Below are positions 1-12,300 of a stretch of 64,000 nucleotides of DNA, in pieces. Under the pieces are notes generated by a model. The model did not search any database, was not told where the DNA came from, and saw only the letters and a program-made list of their open reading frames with translations. Positions within the stretch are counted from its first letter, which is position 1. Every line of letters begins with the position of its first letter. The stretch is from Paramarasmius palmivorus (Eukaryota; Basidiomycota; Agaricomycetes; Agaricales; Marasmiaceae). The stretch covers positions 248,001 through 312,000 of the forward strand of contig JAYKXP010000056.1 of NCBI GenBank assembly GCA_037176845.1, in the 5' to 3' direction. The translations under genes were made by a program, and so were the position numbers.

Positions 1-2785
1 CCAGCAATCAAAATATCTTCTCCCTCAGAAATCACCCCAATCCTTGAATCGTTTGCCATATACACCGAGCTACTTGGAGATTTGGCTGTCAAACCCGATG
101 CATGCAATCTTTCCGGCGTACAACGGCTTCTCAACCTGAAGATGACTACCCAAAACATCTTTTACATCCCATCTGGCTCTTTTCTTCATACCCAGGTCAT
201 GCGGGGTCGTACTCGTATACAATCAAGTACGGAGGATGGGATCACAGTGAGCAATGCCGATTTATCGGCTTGCTTACAGGGGACCTTCAAGTTTCGCCTC
301 AGGGAACGCATTGTAACAGAAGACACAGCATGCCAACAGGCAAAAGCATTCATTGCGCCCTGCATATCATTCACAGTCCTCGGGAGGTGCAATAGGGACT
401 GCCGCCGCCTTCACATCGAGAAGAATGCCATGACAATCGAGTGGTACAACGCACAAGTGAGGATATACCTGCAACAGATTCTCATTGTGAATTCCTTCCC
501 AACACTGGAGGGCGAAGGTAGAGCCAAACTCAGGCGGTAAGTCTGCCCCAACGTAATCCCTACATGTAACTAAAGTCTTCCATCTGCTAGCCACTGGTTG
601 GATCGCTTTTATGAAACGCTGTACCCTGCCCATTACTTCTTGGGAAATGTACCTGCTCTCAACAGCGCATTGGTGCCTGAAGCAAGGCGTGGAATGCAGG
701 TCGTGAAGTATTGGTGTCAAGATATCCTAAATCAAACTGCGCCCAGCCAAAACGATCGCAACGCCCACATTTATCTCACTCTCATAATGCGAGCAGTGAC
801 GATCACGTTGACTTTTGACGATGGTGAAGATACAGGTTACCTCTACAATTCCCCCGGTATCAAGAGCTGCAACGGGATACCCTTGTTCATTAGGCTTCGG
901 AGACCAGACTTCTCGAGGGACATCTCCCAAGACTTCTTGTGCGCGCTGCAGATAAGGTCAAAGTCGTCAATGAGATGTGGTTACCATTTCATCAAGTAGG
1001 TTCTGATGACATTTTTCGAGTTCCTATCTGACACCTTTGCAAGCCACATCGTCACGAACAAGATCGCATTCGACGTCAGCATGCTCTGTGATCTCGTCGA
1101 GCTTACTTGTGCCGCACTCATCGTATCAAAGGCTCGAACACCGTTTCAGCACATGACAATGCCTCGAACCTGGCTGGCTACACTTTTCCCCAAGCTAGAT
1201 CCCTCCAGGAAAGTGGATCTCGTCCACCCCTCGGAAATGGTCACTCTCATCGGACAATTGTTGAAGGTCGTCCACTTTGACTTTGCAGGTTCGTACTCCT
1301 TCAACTGTGCTCAGCCGGTTATAACGACGTTTCGTAGATTATCTACTGTTCGAGGATACCAGGCTTTCGAAAGTGCCCGCTATGAGGCACGTCTTTGCCG
1401 CTCGCCTGTGAGTATTGTCTGAAATGTGTCGTGGGTACCTATTAATCACGCCTCTAGGTGCCGTGCTCTCTGCTTGTGTAGGTGGAGAAATCTTCCTTCT
1501 AGTACCCGTTGCTTATTTCTTCACAGTGGGCTACAATGAGTCCTGTGCCGGCATCCAGCGACCCAAAATCCTGTCGATCCTCAACTCACTGAAGTCCCCC
1601 GATCCTAACTTCCGCCCACATGCACTCTACGCCAAGTCAGTAGTTCTTTCTCCTCAACGTAGTCTTTGCGAACCCATTTCTTTACAGGTATACCGAAGTC
1701 CGCCAATGGGGCGAAATTGCGCGTATGATCCACAACCCAGATGACGCTAGCGTTTCGCACATGGAACTTATGGTCACCGTATGCCACCACGGGGAGCCGA
1801 GAGATAAAAAGGGGTATCGGCTTATTCTCTGCAAGAACCCCACAGACATCCTCTTAAGGCTTCGGCAACCTAAACCATTCACTTCACGACTGAGGGCAGA
1901 GGCAAAGGAGTTCGTACCTGCCGCGCAAAAAGCGAAAGAGGTTGCACCTGCACCTGCACTAGCTGCGACTGCGGAGGATAGTGATGACGACATGCCTCCG
2001 CTCCAGGATATCAGTGACTCCTCGGAGTCGGATGACGACGACGACGAGGGCTCCCGAGCAACTACTCAACCCACTGCTGCTGCTGCTGAAGGTTTGGCTG
2101 CTGACGTAGGGGAGGAGGAAGAGGTCGCCAATACATTCCAACAGCCCACTGAGGAGCAGGTCGGAGCAGCCATCCTTATTCAGCGAACATATCGTCTGTT
2201 CCGTAGGCAGAGGCAACCTTCGAGCTCCAAGAATGCTCGTGTGGCCGAGTTCTACAAGGCTGCATTCGAGGCGTTGGCGACCATCCCTTGGAAGACCACG
2301 AGCCGTAGGTACAAGATGCTGTACTTGGGTGCTTTACCTCATGCACTCGTGTGTCTGGATGTCATTGATGGATGGGGGAAAGCACAAAAGGCGAGAAGCA
2401 AGAAGAAATTCACGAAAGGCGGTCACGAGGATATCGAGATGAACGGGAAGGCTCTAACCGGGATTGTGTACGTGATCTTCCGAGTCATAGTTTTCGTACC
2501 TCTCTCATCTGTCATGACAGTCAACTACTCAAGACCACAAGAACCCTCAAGGCTGCATTAGAACCCACAAGCAAGCTGCACGTGGGTCGAGATCTCGTGG
2601 AGCTGAAAAATCGGGTGCGGGAATTGGAGATGCTCTATAACAACTTGCAGAACAGTCATCCTGGATCTGGATCTTTGAACGAAGTACAGGATGACCTCTC
2701 CATCGTTGTCGGTAGTGTCGTCGTTGGCCCAGTGAAGGTCCAGAACAAGCCGAAGCCGGAGTTGAACGTCGAAGACCTAGACTGA
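1..2785 (+). CDS. C-terminal part of a large TRANK1-like (UvrD-helicase-associated) protein; 5' end outside window
   Basis: The reading frame is already open at base 1 and runs through several exons to a TGA at 2785, so only the C-terminal part is visible. The first exons resemble, by recall, the C-terminal region of large Agaricomycete proteins annotated as TPR/ankyrin or UvrD-like helicase (TRANK1-like). They carry a Cys-rich CCCH-like knuckle (RCNRDCRRLH, about 390-412). The last third is compositionally distinct: an Ala/Glu-rich acidic linker (about 1940-2140), then an IQ-like motif (AAILIQRTYRLFRRQRQ, 2167-2217), then a Lys-rich stretch and a short coiled-coil-like tail. The last intron is 2468-2520 (53 bases, phase 2), and another is 1636-1687. 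The IQ-like motif suggests calmodulin or light-chain binding, which is inference. No helicase motif lies in the window, so the family call rests on overall resemblance only. Confidence 0.55.
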
Positions 2786-3152
2786 CGGAGGTTGGGGTTT
2801 CTTGAGATCTATGTTTTCTTATTTTACAATATCTTGTGATCTAGCTACCGTAGTAAGCAACTCTTGTGTAGTATATGTGTATGTACTTCTAATGTCGGCT
2901 TTTTGAGGCAGGGGTAAAGATTCGTGTGAACTTTGAGCCTTTTCTGACGGCAGTTCCGCTTAGCAGAAAAAAAGCCATCACTCCTCATTCCGCATCCATT
3001 TCGTCAACGCCCACCATCCTCGCGACGTGTCTTTTGCAACCAGCTCGTTTTCATTGGCGTCCTATAAGATTCTTCAAAGGTGAGCACTGTCAAAACCTTT
3101 ATCTTTATCCTTGAAATCTGACTGCATACAGTATAAGGTTCACAAGACACGG
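2786..3152. other. Intergenic region and 5' UTR with probable UTR intron
   Basis: This is an AT-rich 3' flank followed by the leader of the next gene. A good splice pair (AAAG|GTGAGCAC at 3080 and CATACAG at about 3131) sits just before the ATG at 3153, suggesting an intron in the 5' UTR. Confidence 0.4.
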
Positions 3153-5411
3153 ATGGAGATCGTCCCTGATGCTGGCAGTAGCGAGGACGGAGACAGTTCA
3201 TTATTGGCTGCAAGATATCAATTTTCAAAGGGCGATAAAGAAGGCTCTACTGTAAACGGGGGTTCGAAAGAAAACGACAATGATCCGGGTGCACCTGGTC
3301 GGGATGAGGATGTGGCCATGGCCGACTCTGAGGGCACTGGGCGAGCTGGAATGACATCGACGACTACTAGCGGTGGAATCAAGAGGGCGGCTATGGAATT
3401 ACTTTCACAGGATGAGGATATGAACGATGAGCGTGGGGAGTCGGAGTCGACGTCGACGTCGAGTGCCCATGCCGCGCAGGCTGAACAGCCACATCCCAAC
3501 AAAAAGTTCAAAATAACACCGAAAGAGGACGAGATAATCCGCGTGAGTAGATCATCTTTGTTCAAGTGCTTCAGATCTGTTTACTACGTCTTGTGCTAAC
3601 TGCCTTGTATACAGGACCCACCTTGCCACAAATGCAAAGAACTTGAAATACCGTGTATTGGCAATCCAAGTCGTACTTCCTGTCGGCAGTGCTTTGTTCG
3701 TCATTGGAAATGCACCATTTCACCACCCCAAGCTAAGAACAGGAAGCCAAAAACCAACTCCATCTCCCCGCTTGCATTGCAGGTTTTGCTTGACGCTTCT
3801 GGTTCAGGAGCTGGCGCAGAACCTAGAAGACAAAAGCAGCCAGCTGAAGTCACCAGTCAAGCTAGTCGCCACTCATCTTCCACACCCACGCCTTCTTCCG
3901 CATTGGTGCAGAGCCAGGCGTCCGCCATGAAGCAAGGTGGTGCTGGCACCAAACGACCGGGTGTTTCGGCGAAACCGTATCCTTCCCTACCTGCAAACGC
4001 GAAACGCCGAACTCCAAGAATTGCGATGCCCTCACCCTCTTTTGACCAGGCACTCAGGTTACATACCATGGATAAGGGTAAGGCCCCGGCTAAGGAGCCT
4101 GTACCTGCGCAGAGCTCTGCCTCATCGGGTCCGGTACGGCGAGCCCCTCGACGATCAGTCCGAGATTCGGCGCCGCCAGTTTGGCGGCTCGATGACGAAA
4201 ACCTGGACTCGGTGGATAAAGAGTCAAGGTCAGTCGCTGGCCCTATTAAAGGCGCACCGCTGGCACCCTCTTCCACCAAAACTCGACCAACACCCACTAT
4301 CGATACCACTTCCTTACCGAAACCTAAATCCCTTCACTGGGACTCAGACTCTTCGCTTTCTCCACTTTCCTCGCTTTCTTCTCGTTGCCCGTCTCCCGAC
4401 TTCACGAATCCTCCTTCAAACACATCCCCACCTACGAGTACCAGTAGCCCCGCCCGTCCCACCTTCAAACTCCCTAACAATGCCGCTCTCCCAACCATCG
4501 TATCTTCCTTCAACACCCTTGCTGGGCTGTTCTACACCATACAGAGCGACATCGGAGACATCAAGGAACTCACTGCAAGCACGATAGGCTCACACAGCGC
4601 TCTGGAATGGGGTGTCGCTCTGGACAGACTGGACAGGCAAGACAGGATGCTACGCCAGCAGGGTACGATGATTGAGAAGCAGAGCAAAATCATCGACGCC
4701 CTGATGAACAACATGAAAGTGCTGCTGGGAGACAGATTCGTTCCTTCAGAATACGAATTCGACATCCACGATGATGTACCGAGTTCCGACTATCGTGGGT
4801 CCAGTTTAGCGAACGACCCTGGTGATACCTATCCTGATGCTCGTTCCGGGAGCTATGAGCCATCCGAGCCTTTTCGACAATCCCCTGACGATTACGCCCC
4901 TTCTGACGTATCCCATAGCGCAAGGTCCTCTGCAGAGCCCGAGGGTAACACTAGTGATGCTGGCTCCTCACAGCAGAGCTGGTTCGGTGCCGCAACATCC
5001 ATGACTAGTGTGACCAGTGCTGGTCCATCCCAGGAACGACCTCCTTCTATCACCAGTACAGATTCGCCACCCAATCTGAGCCCTCCACCCCGGAAGAAAC
5101 GTAACAGAACACAAATCTCACGCACGTTTTCTCCGGCATTAGATGAAGGATCACCTCCGCCGCCAACGTGTTCACAACCTTCACAATCTTCTCAGTCGCA
5201 AACCTCTTCGTCGCAGCCTAAATCACCCGCTACGTCTCAGTCTTCGCAAGCCAAGCAGACTGCCGAGAATCTCGATAGACCCAAATTCTCCGTTGCGAGC
5301 TGGACTCCAGCAAAGGTCAACATAGATGAGGAGGACGAGGTTATGATGGATGAGGACACCAGAGAACTGAGCCTCAATGAGGGTGCTGGGAAGAACAGGG
5401 TTCTCTCGTAG
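3153..5411 (+). CDS. Zn2Cys6-type protein with internal zinc cluster, disordered, about 728 aa
   Basis: There are two exons, 3153-3542 and 3615-5411, with a 72-base intron (GTGAGTAG...ATACAG) in phase 0. Exon 1 encodes an acidic, Ser-rich leader ending in a basic patch (PNKKFKITPK). Exon 2 opens with a complete zinc binuclear cluster: Cys spacing CX2CX6CX8CX2CX6C, from CHKCKELEIPC to RQCFVRHWKC, at about residues 134-162. After it comes a long Ser/Pro/Thr-rich region, then a predicted coiled coil around 4590-4730 (LDRLDRQDRMLRQQ), then another Ser/Gln-rich disordered tail ending in an acidic patch (EEDEVMMDED). No Fungal_trans domain is visible. The spacing is that of GAL4-type DNA-binding clusters, and the coiled coil would suit dimerisation. 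A nuclear DNA-binding role is inference. The ATG at 3153 was chosen because the earlier in-frame ATG (3111) lies within the probable leader intron. Confidence 0.75.
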
Positions 5412-5796
5412 AAACGTAGCCAGGAGGATGCCGCTTGGAAGGTACAGACGCAACGACACACTCTTTTAAGGATACATTTGTGATCTTCGGTTTTCTTGCT
5501 CCATCACCTCGAACTGGTGAACACAACATTCTTGCTCAATACCAGAGTTTTCTTGACAGCAACAACTTTAAAATTAATCTCTGTTGTAACTTTTCTGGTA
5601 CATACACACCTTACAATTTCATGTGCATAATCGTCACGCATGTATTTCTAGGTACCACCCGCGCATTCACATCCACTTAATATTTCATCATGTTGTGCTC
5701 CACGTTAGTCATATAACATCACTCTTCGTAACACTGTAAATTAGATACTTGATAAATATTGGCATCTATACCATGACTCCACGCCTGCGTGTAAGC
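5412..5796. other. Convergent intergenic region
   Basis: This AT-rich 385-base interval separates two converging genes. It presumably holds both 3' UTRs; no gene or repeat was seen. Confidence 0.5.
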
Positions 5797-7900
5797 CTAC
5801 CACCCGAATACCTCCTCGTGCACCTCGACTCCGCCAACTTGATACCTTCTAAGTGGATCAACCTTGGCCACCTCTTCATGAACACCGTCAACCATCTCCG
5901 TGGGTCCACATACACCTATTGCTAACCCGCTAATCCTTCCTTGATCTTTGTATCTCTCACCACCACTTCCGAGCGTGGCGGCTTTACTTATCGCTCCTTC
6001 AATAATCTTGCTGATCTTTGGTCGGCCAGGCGACAACGTGAGCGATGTAGAGCGGAAGAAGTCTTCAGAGAATGGAAATCTCCCTGTGGGAGCTTTGGTA
6101 TAGAATATCGAGATACGAAGAGGTGTGAACAGGGATTGCTGGATCATCGAGGTCAGGATTGGCAGAAGGGGTACCAGAGAAGCTGGTGTAAAACGTGAGA
6201 GATGGTCCTAGGAGTCACTGATACGGAACAACTTACCAGCATCCTGAATGACCCAAACCAGCTCTATGACCTTCACCCGACTTCTAGCTTCTAAGTCTCT
6301 ACGAATGAGATCTTGGGTTGAGGATATAGCATACGTAATCCCACTACCACCAGCGATAAATACAGCAGCAGAAAAGCTGGAGAATATCATGGGTCCCGGT
6401 CCGCCTGAGGATTCGTAAGTATGACACACGTCAATAGTCGGAATATGCACTTACCGTAAGGCCCCTCGACCCATACCTTCACCTCCCGCCCTTCAAACTC
6501 TCCACTGCTCGTGTCATATGCACCATTCTTCGCAAAATCATATAACTTATCCGTCCAGTCACCTGCCTTCTTACACAATAACACAACTCCTTCCGGACCG
6601 TCAGGTAAACTTGCGATAGTAAAAGGATGGACCTCGGTCCATCCGAGCGGGCCCAGCCCACTAGTGACCACACGTAAGCGAACATGCTGACCAGCACGCC
6701 ATCCTGCATTTAGTCTGGGGATCTCGACGTGTGTTACGCCGAGCTCGGGGAGTGGTCGAATGATGGCAGTGGCATAACGCGTCCGTACCACTCGAAGTAG
6801 GTAGTCGAGTAAAAACAGACCAATGGCCGTGTAGATGTAAGGAGCCATCGCCATCTTGTGCATCCATGTAGCTGGAAGGAGAAGGATAGCGCACACAATG
6901 TGAGTCAATATGAACACATTGTACGCGTACTGTCTCCAGAGAGAGGTTGAAAGGAAGTATAAGAGATCGAGACATATAAGTGCGATGAGACCCCAATAGG
7001 CTGTCGGCGATTTAATTGCTTGACTAAAAATACCAAGTAGAGTCCACTGGTAAACTGTTCAGGGTATCAGAAGGGTTCAGGTCAAGCTGTGATAGGAAAC
7101 GTACAGTATCCCAAACAATGAATGTTGGCAGCCAAAACGATCATCTTCCCGATGAATCGGTGCATGAAGTTGAGCTATCCAGGACTGTTTAGACCCAAGC
7201 TTCCTTCACTTCAATGAACCTTAACACTGACCTTCTCGTAACTCAATCCGAGGAAGCCGCCCAACACACTGTTCTTCGCAGCCAATGCAAAAGCAAAGGG
7301 ATACTGCGAAACAGAAATCCACCCGTACCTATCCGGATTCGCAATTGGATTGGCTTTGTAGAATCCGGGATACAATAGGATTACGAAGTACAACCCCATG
7401 ACAAGGACTTGACCGATCGAGGTTCCAGGTATGACCCGCCGCCTCAGCATCCTGAGTAGAGGACGTAAAAGGACGGGACTTGAGGCAATGTGGGGTGGAT
7501 AAGATGGCTCGATAGGGCGCCCCTTTTCGTCAACCCTTTGGTAACTGCGAGGTGCACGGTTGTGTGAGTTATCGGTGGACAGATCTCGATGAGTTCCTTT
7601 CTCCGAGTTGAACTGCACGCGACGATGGGTACGTGACGAGTGGTGGTGAAGAATCAGCGTGTCGGTGAGCTCTGATAACGACCAGCATCGAGCAAGGAGT
7701 CGAGGCAAGCGGAAAAGGAAAAGAAGGCCGAGGATAGCGAGAAGGAAAAGATTTATGTGATACAAGAGACTTGAGGACTGAACATCACCAATGTTCTGTG
7801 GGGCTTGCCATGCATAGACTTGCGGGAGTGTAGTCGTGATCGGGAAGCTGAAATATGGATTGGTAGATGTGGTAGCGTTCAGAGGTGAAAGGTTAACCAT
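5797..7900 (-). CDS. Ferric reductase (FRE family), about 600 aa
   Basis: A multi-exon gene for a membrane flavocytochrome that moves electrons from cytosolic NADPH through FAD and two hemes to extracellular Fe(III) or Cu(II). The first exon (7900 to about 7232) gives an extracellular N-terminus, a first membrane helix (HINLFLLAILGLLFLF) and a loop. The next exon has the first HX13H heme pair (HRFIGKMIVLAANIH, near 7150). The following exon has the second (HIVCAILLLPATWMH, near 6870). Next come the FAD motif HPFTIAS (near 6635), a VEGPYG glycine motif (near 6460), the NADPH-binding segment AGGSGITYA (near 6340), a CGP motif (near 5880) and the usual C-terminal FGW. All expected motifs are present and no frame break is needed. 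Ferric reductases usually serve high-affinity iron uptake and are induced by iron limitation, but no regulatory site was identified here. Confidence 0.9.
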
Positions 7901-7929
7901 CTTATAGGTGCAGTAGTGATGAGTAAACG

Positions 7930-8466
7930 TTATATAGAAGACGAAAGAAACTCACCTCTGAGGATCCCGACAGACCAGACACCAGTCCCAACCGTCGACT
8001 TGAGGGTAGAAGTTATACCCTGAAATTCCGTGAAGCGTGGAAGACGCGAGGCTACTGCTAGAAAATTGCATGATCGGACATCCCGGGTCATGGGGATGGT
8101 GGGAGGAATGTCATCTTTAAACCCATTTGGTGTCTTCTTTGTCGGCCATGCGTCTGATATTTGCCTCGAGGCTTCTGTTCGAAGTTTCTTCGTGGACATG
8201 GTCAGGAAGGGTCGAGAGCGGCCAGGAGCGGCCGCGTCTAACGCAGTCCGGCAGTTTGCAAAGTAGTGTGGAAGTATTGGTCGGGCTGCAGCCTGTATAG
8301 CAGGGTTTTGTGACAATATTGTTCTACGGAGCCTTGCATATGGTGTTGAAGGTTCCACTACGCCTTCATCAGAGTTAATGGAGGGGCATGAGGACGCGTA
8401 CTCACTCGTACTTCTTATATGAATCGTTATTGAAATATTGGGGTCTTGTAATCGAGTAAACCATTG
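7930..8466 (-). CDS. Unresolved open reading frame upstream of the ferric reductase; product unknown
   Basis: A reading frame stays open from a possible splice acceptor (CTTTCAG at about 8467) to about 7953 with no in-frame stop, over 170 codons. A strong donor (GAG|GTGAGTTTC at 7952) then pairs with an acceptor (CCTATAAG) directly before the ferric reductase ATG at 7900. Joining at that acceptor brings a TAA within two codons, so this is not an N-terminal extension of the reductase in that splice form. It could be a separate small gene, a 5' leader exon, or chance. No ATG opens the long frame (first in-frame ATG near 8199) and no domain is recognised. The encoded sequence is Arg/Ala/Pro-rich. 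Confidence 0.25.
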   Translation of the reverse strand, partial: QWFTRLQDPNISITIHIRSTSEYASSCPSINSDEGVVEPSTPYARLRRTILSQNPAIQAAARPILPHYFANCRTALDAAAPGRSRPFLTMSTKKLRTEASRQISDAWPTKKTPNGFKDDIPPTIPMTRDVRSCNFLAVASRLPRFTEFQGITSTLKSTVGTGVWSVGILRGEFLSSSI

Positions 8467-9392
8467 CTGAAAGCCCTACTCTCAAGCTCCTAAAACCTCC
8501 ATGTCCTGCGAAGCACTGTCGTGGTGGCTAACCGCAAATTTGACTATACGACGATAGCAGTTAGCAGAAGCGATCGTCCCCTGAAAACGAAGGGCTTACC
8601 AAGGATACCATGTTCTTCCATCGCGTTTGAGTCTGTAGAGGGCGTCTCAGTCAGGATTGAGCGTAGACGAAGGGTTAGAAACCCACCCTTGACCATCTAA
8701 GCAGGAGTTAGTAAAGCGCTTGCACTTCTGTAGTGACACCGCAGTCTTATCATATAGCGCCGCTTGATGTGCACGTCCCCATCGTGTTCTGGTGAGTAGT
8801 GCTCTATTTGGCCCGACGTGAAGTGCTTGACCGAATGTTCCACAGTTTGCCTCGCGCCTGCCTCACACTTTCGGTGTGCCCTGCTCGTATGACCTCTGCA
8901 AGTATGAACGTGAGTTACTGAGGAATAACGGGTAAAAACGCTGTCAACACACCAGCTCCCTAGCGCAAAAAGAACATCGGTGTTATATGAATGTAATTCT
9001 CAGTTGTTCGAGCTTTGTTCTTCAAGGTGTGCTGAGATAGACTTTGTCGAGGAAAGACTGTCCAGAAAGAGTCATGAAATGGTAGTGGTAAACGATTGAG
9101 ACATCGTGAGAATATTGAAGGCCCTGCTGAGCGCTCAGCGCTCAGATCTCAGAGTCAGCGCGCATTCACAGGCGTTCAATATCAAGCCATTCAATCCTGA
9201 TTCCGAAAAACGTACAGATTTCTGAGTGGAGTAAATGATACGTGGCACCGGAATAAAGGTATTGAATTAGAGAAGAGTGTTATTTTACTACAGAGAGCGA
9301 AACTTCGGAATCAATGATTGTTTTGCTATCATTATTGGTGGCGAGTAGTGTCTTGAGACTCTGATGACGAGTCACAAATGTATGTATTCCCA
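8467..9392. other. Mostly unassigned interval; possible short minus-strand exons at 8480-8910
   Basis: On the minus strand three spliceable pieces keep one frame: near 8705-8696 (ATGGTCAAGG), 8648-8602 and 8555-8484. They are joined by canonical introns and end in TGA, giving a peptide of about 34 residues. A further open stretch without stops runs from about 8907 to 8700. None resembles a known family. A small 12-bp palindrome (CTGAGCGCTCAG) lies at 9127-9138. From 8960 to 9392 nothing was recognised. Confidence 0.2.
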
Positions 9393-12300
9393 TTAAGAGC
9401 CAAATGACCGCAGAAGGTCGTCAAAACTAGCAGCGTACGGGGCCCAGTCATCCCACCTGTGATGCAGAAAGTCAGCCTTGAGCACAGATCATCCAAATAA
9501 CCGAGTTCACTGTGTATCCTGGTCGTGTATAGGAGCGGCCCATGATGCAAGGACAGACTGGTTGGTGTCTTGCTGATAGTCTACTAGAATGAAGGTGTCA
9601 GGGCTTGCACGATGTGAAATTCTAGGCGAGCGATACCTGAAGATGATGCGGCATGCAACGATGTATCCCATATAGATGAGGATGATCCTGAAGGTGCCTG
9701 TCCCTGGTATGAAAATTCATCTTGCGAAGTAAAAGGCGTGGAATGAGGAAGGTTTAAAGACACGTCGTGAACCGGCATACGACCCAGCTCTTCGGGATAC
9801 AACGGTAATTCCAGAAGATAGTTGGGTATGGCGGACTCCTCATGTGGTGGACTCAAATGTCGTTGCTCATATCGTTGCTCGTCGCCTGAATCATTGTCAT
9901 CTTCCCTGGCCCGCTTTCTTGACTCGTACGGAAGGTGACGCGTTTTTTCTAGTCCGGTAACACTCAATAGTCCAGATATGATGTCGTAAAGGCGGCCATA
10001 GATATGCCATCTAAACGGCCCGTATGAAATTAGCCACCTCACAGCCATAATAATAAACGTACCGTTTCTCGAGTCTTTCCAGGACATCAAGACACCGATA
10101 TACGTCCTCCAGCTGTTTAGACGGTTCTCCGACCAAACCGAGCCGAGAGCCCCCCCAAAGATTGAGCAGTAATAGCTAGGGCTCATGCGATGAGTAAGGT
10201 TTCGTTGCCGTGGATGTCTGCGCTCACCATCCCTGAAGTGAACAACGGAAACTGCGCTGTATGGACGTCCAGGATACCTCGTTTTGATTGAACATCGAGT
10301 ATCCTCACACAGGCCCTCGCGGCGTTCGTGCACACGGCCAGAGACGAATACTGCAACTGCGTGTTCTGTTTGCCTTCTTTGGGAATAAACGGTCGATGAA
10401 TTTGGATGGTGATCCAGTAGTACATAGAATGTAGGGTGGCTGCTTGGTTGAAGAATGGTGAGTCGACTTGGTCTGGGTTCCATTTCACTGAGCTTTGAGT
10501 CAGTACATAGTTGTTGCCAAAGCAATTCAGCGACGTAGTGCGCCAGGCATAACTTACGGTGTTCGGGAACCGAATCAATCCACTGATTGAGATCGGAATC
10601 TAACTCCATGATTACCCTCTCCTCGTCGGGGAGAATCCAGACATGACTCTCCAACGCGTCTTTATCGAGTGCCAGCTGGATATAGAATACTCAAAGTCAA
10701 TTTCTCCCGAGGTCTAGCTCGAGTTATCGTAATGATTTAACTCACGAATGTTCGTTGAGCAATACCCAGAATTCTTAGTAGTCTTAGGATTGGCCCCCAG
10801 AATGAAATGCGGGAGATCTTATCCTTTGGTTGCTGAAAGGGTTTTCCGCCAGGCTCACTAGGCTCCCAGTACTCGTCATCCACTTCCAGAGGAAACTCTT
10901 GATCATAACTGTTTGTTCGCGTCAATGTTCGTGCTCCGCTTGAAAGAAAAGAACGGGCGGCGTACTCTATTGGCACTGTAGCTCTCGGTCTCCCCCAGAG
11001 TGACGACATGAAACAATCAATGCAGACGAGTAACCAGAAGGCTCTCTTCCACAGCTCTTGTTCCGCAGTCGGTTCCTTACTGCAGAACTTTCTCCGATGG
11101 GCACCAACTGCCTGCGCATATCGAACGCCGACGCCTAGGAGTAACCAGGAAACGTCTGCACTCGATGTTTCGAGGTTGAAAAGTATATAATTCTAAGATT
11201 TATATGTCAGTATCATGTAGGTCTTGAGAAAGAGATTACGAACACATAAAGCTTGTAACTCGTATACACATGGGTCTTCTCCTTCGAACGAGCAGATCGA
11301 AAATGGCTTGATCTGTCTAATCCACTTCCAGCCTGCATTATGCTCTGATTTGCACCCGTCGTCGAAGATCCTTCTGTCATCGGAGTAACGCGAGCCAAGG
11401 GCGCATACTGTGAGGACGAGCACGCCAAACTGAGAGTCGTACAGATGTTTGCCTTCAACAAAGACTTCTCTTTCAAAAGAAGGTCGGTGGAGATGAGGCA
11501 TGCTGGCACAGGCCTTTTCAAAGTAAAAGGTGATAAGCTGTACAAGAAGGTCGGGTTCCGGGAACTGATACTTCCTTTGTGGCTTGAGATACACTTCAGA
11601 CAATTCCCACTGTGCGTATTTGGTCAGTCAGTGTAGGCAACGACAGCAGGATGAGACTTACAGGGTTGACGCTCCAAAACTCCGGGCGCCGAATGTCCAA
11701 ACAAAATGACGCCTTAGTGGGAGGCATCATTTCCAGAGCAGTCTTGACCAGCATGAGATGACTAGCTTTGCCATAGTAGCTTCGTTTAGACGATCCCGAA
11801 TTGAGGTCTAGCTTCCTCAGTGGGTCGCTAATTTCGACTTCGATATCTGGCTGCTCTTCCTTTGGCTGCGGACCTGGGAGTCGAAGAGGACCTGGAGATG
11901 CCTGCTGAAGAATATATGGCGAAGGCGATCCCCGGGCAGTCATGTCTAAGCGCTCCTCGAGATCCTGTGCATAGAGCGCAATTTGGAATATGGTCTCGTA
12001 AATAGATCCTTCAGATTCTGGCAGCTTGTAAGGTTTGGAAGTGGATAGTATTTCCCGGAGAAACGATTTGGCTCGTTCGCTGGATTTATGAATCAGCTAA
12101 AGAAGTGTTTAGTGCTTTAGCAATCGGCGGCACTTGTGTAGTCGGCAGGTTTATATAACTCACTCCGATTCCACTGGTATTGTCCGGACTAGCCCATATA
12201 TAAATTCAGCATTTCGAGTGCTTAGTACAGGCACGATACTTACGTAGGCTTTCCCGCTTGAACAGCATCTGCTTTTTTCTTGAGAACAGGTCAGCAACAA

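Noticed and set aside
3857..5125. Long open frames on both strands over the Zn2Cys6 gene
   Set aside because: They are shadows of a Ser/Pro-rich coding exon; the frame with the zinc cluster and coiled coil is the only one with recognisable features.
9127..9144. Palindrome CTGAGCGCTCAG with a partial repeat
   Set aside because: Too short and isolated to call a regulatory or mobile-element end.
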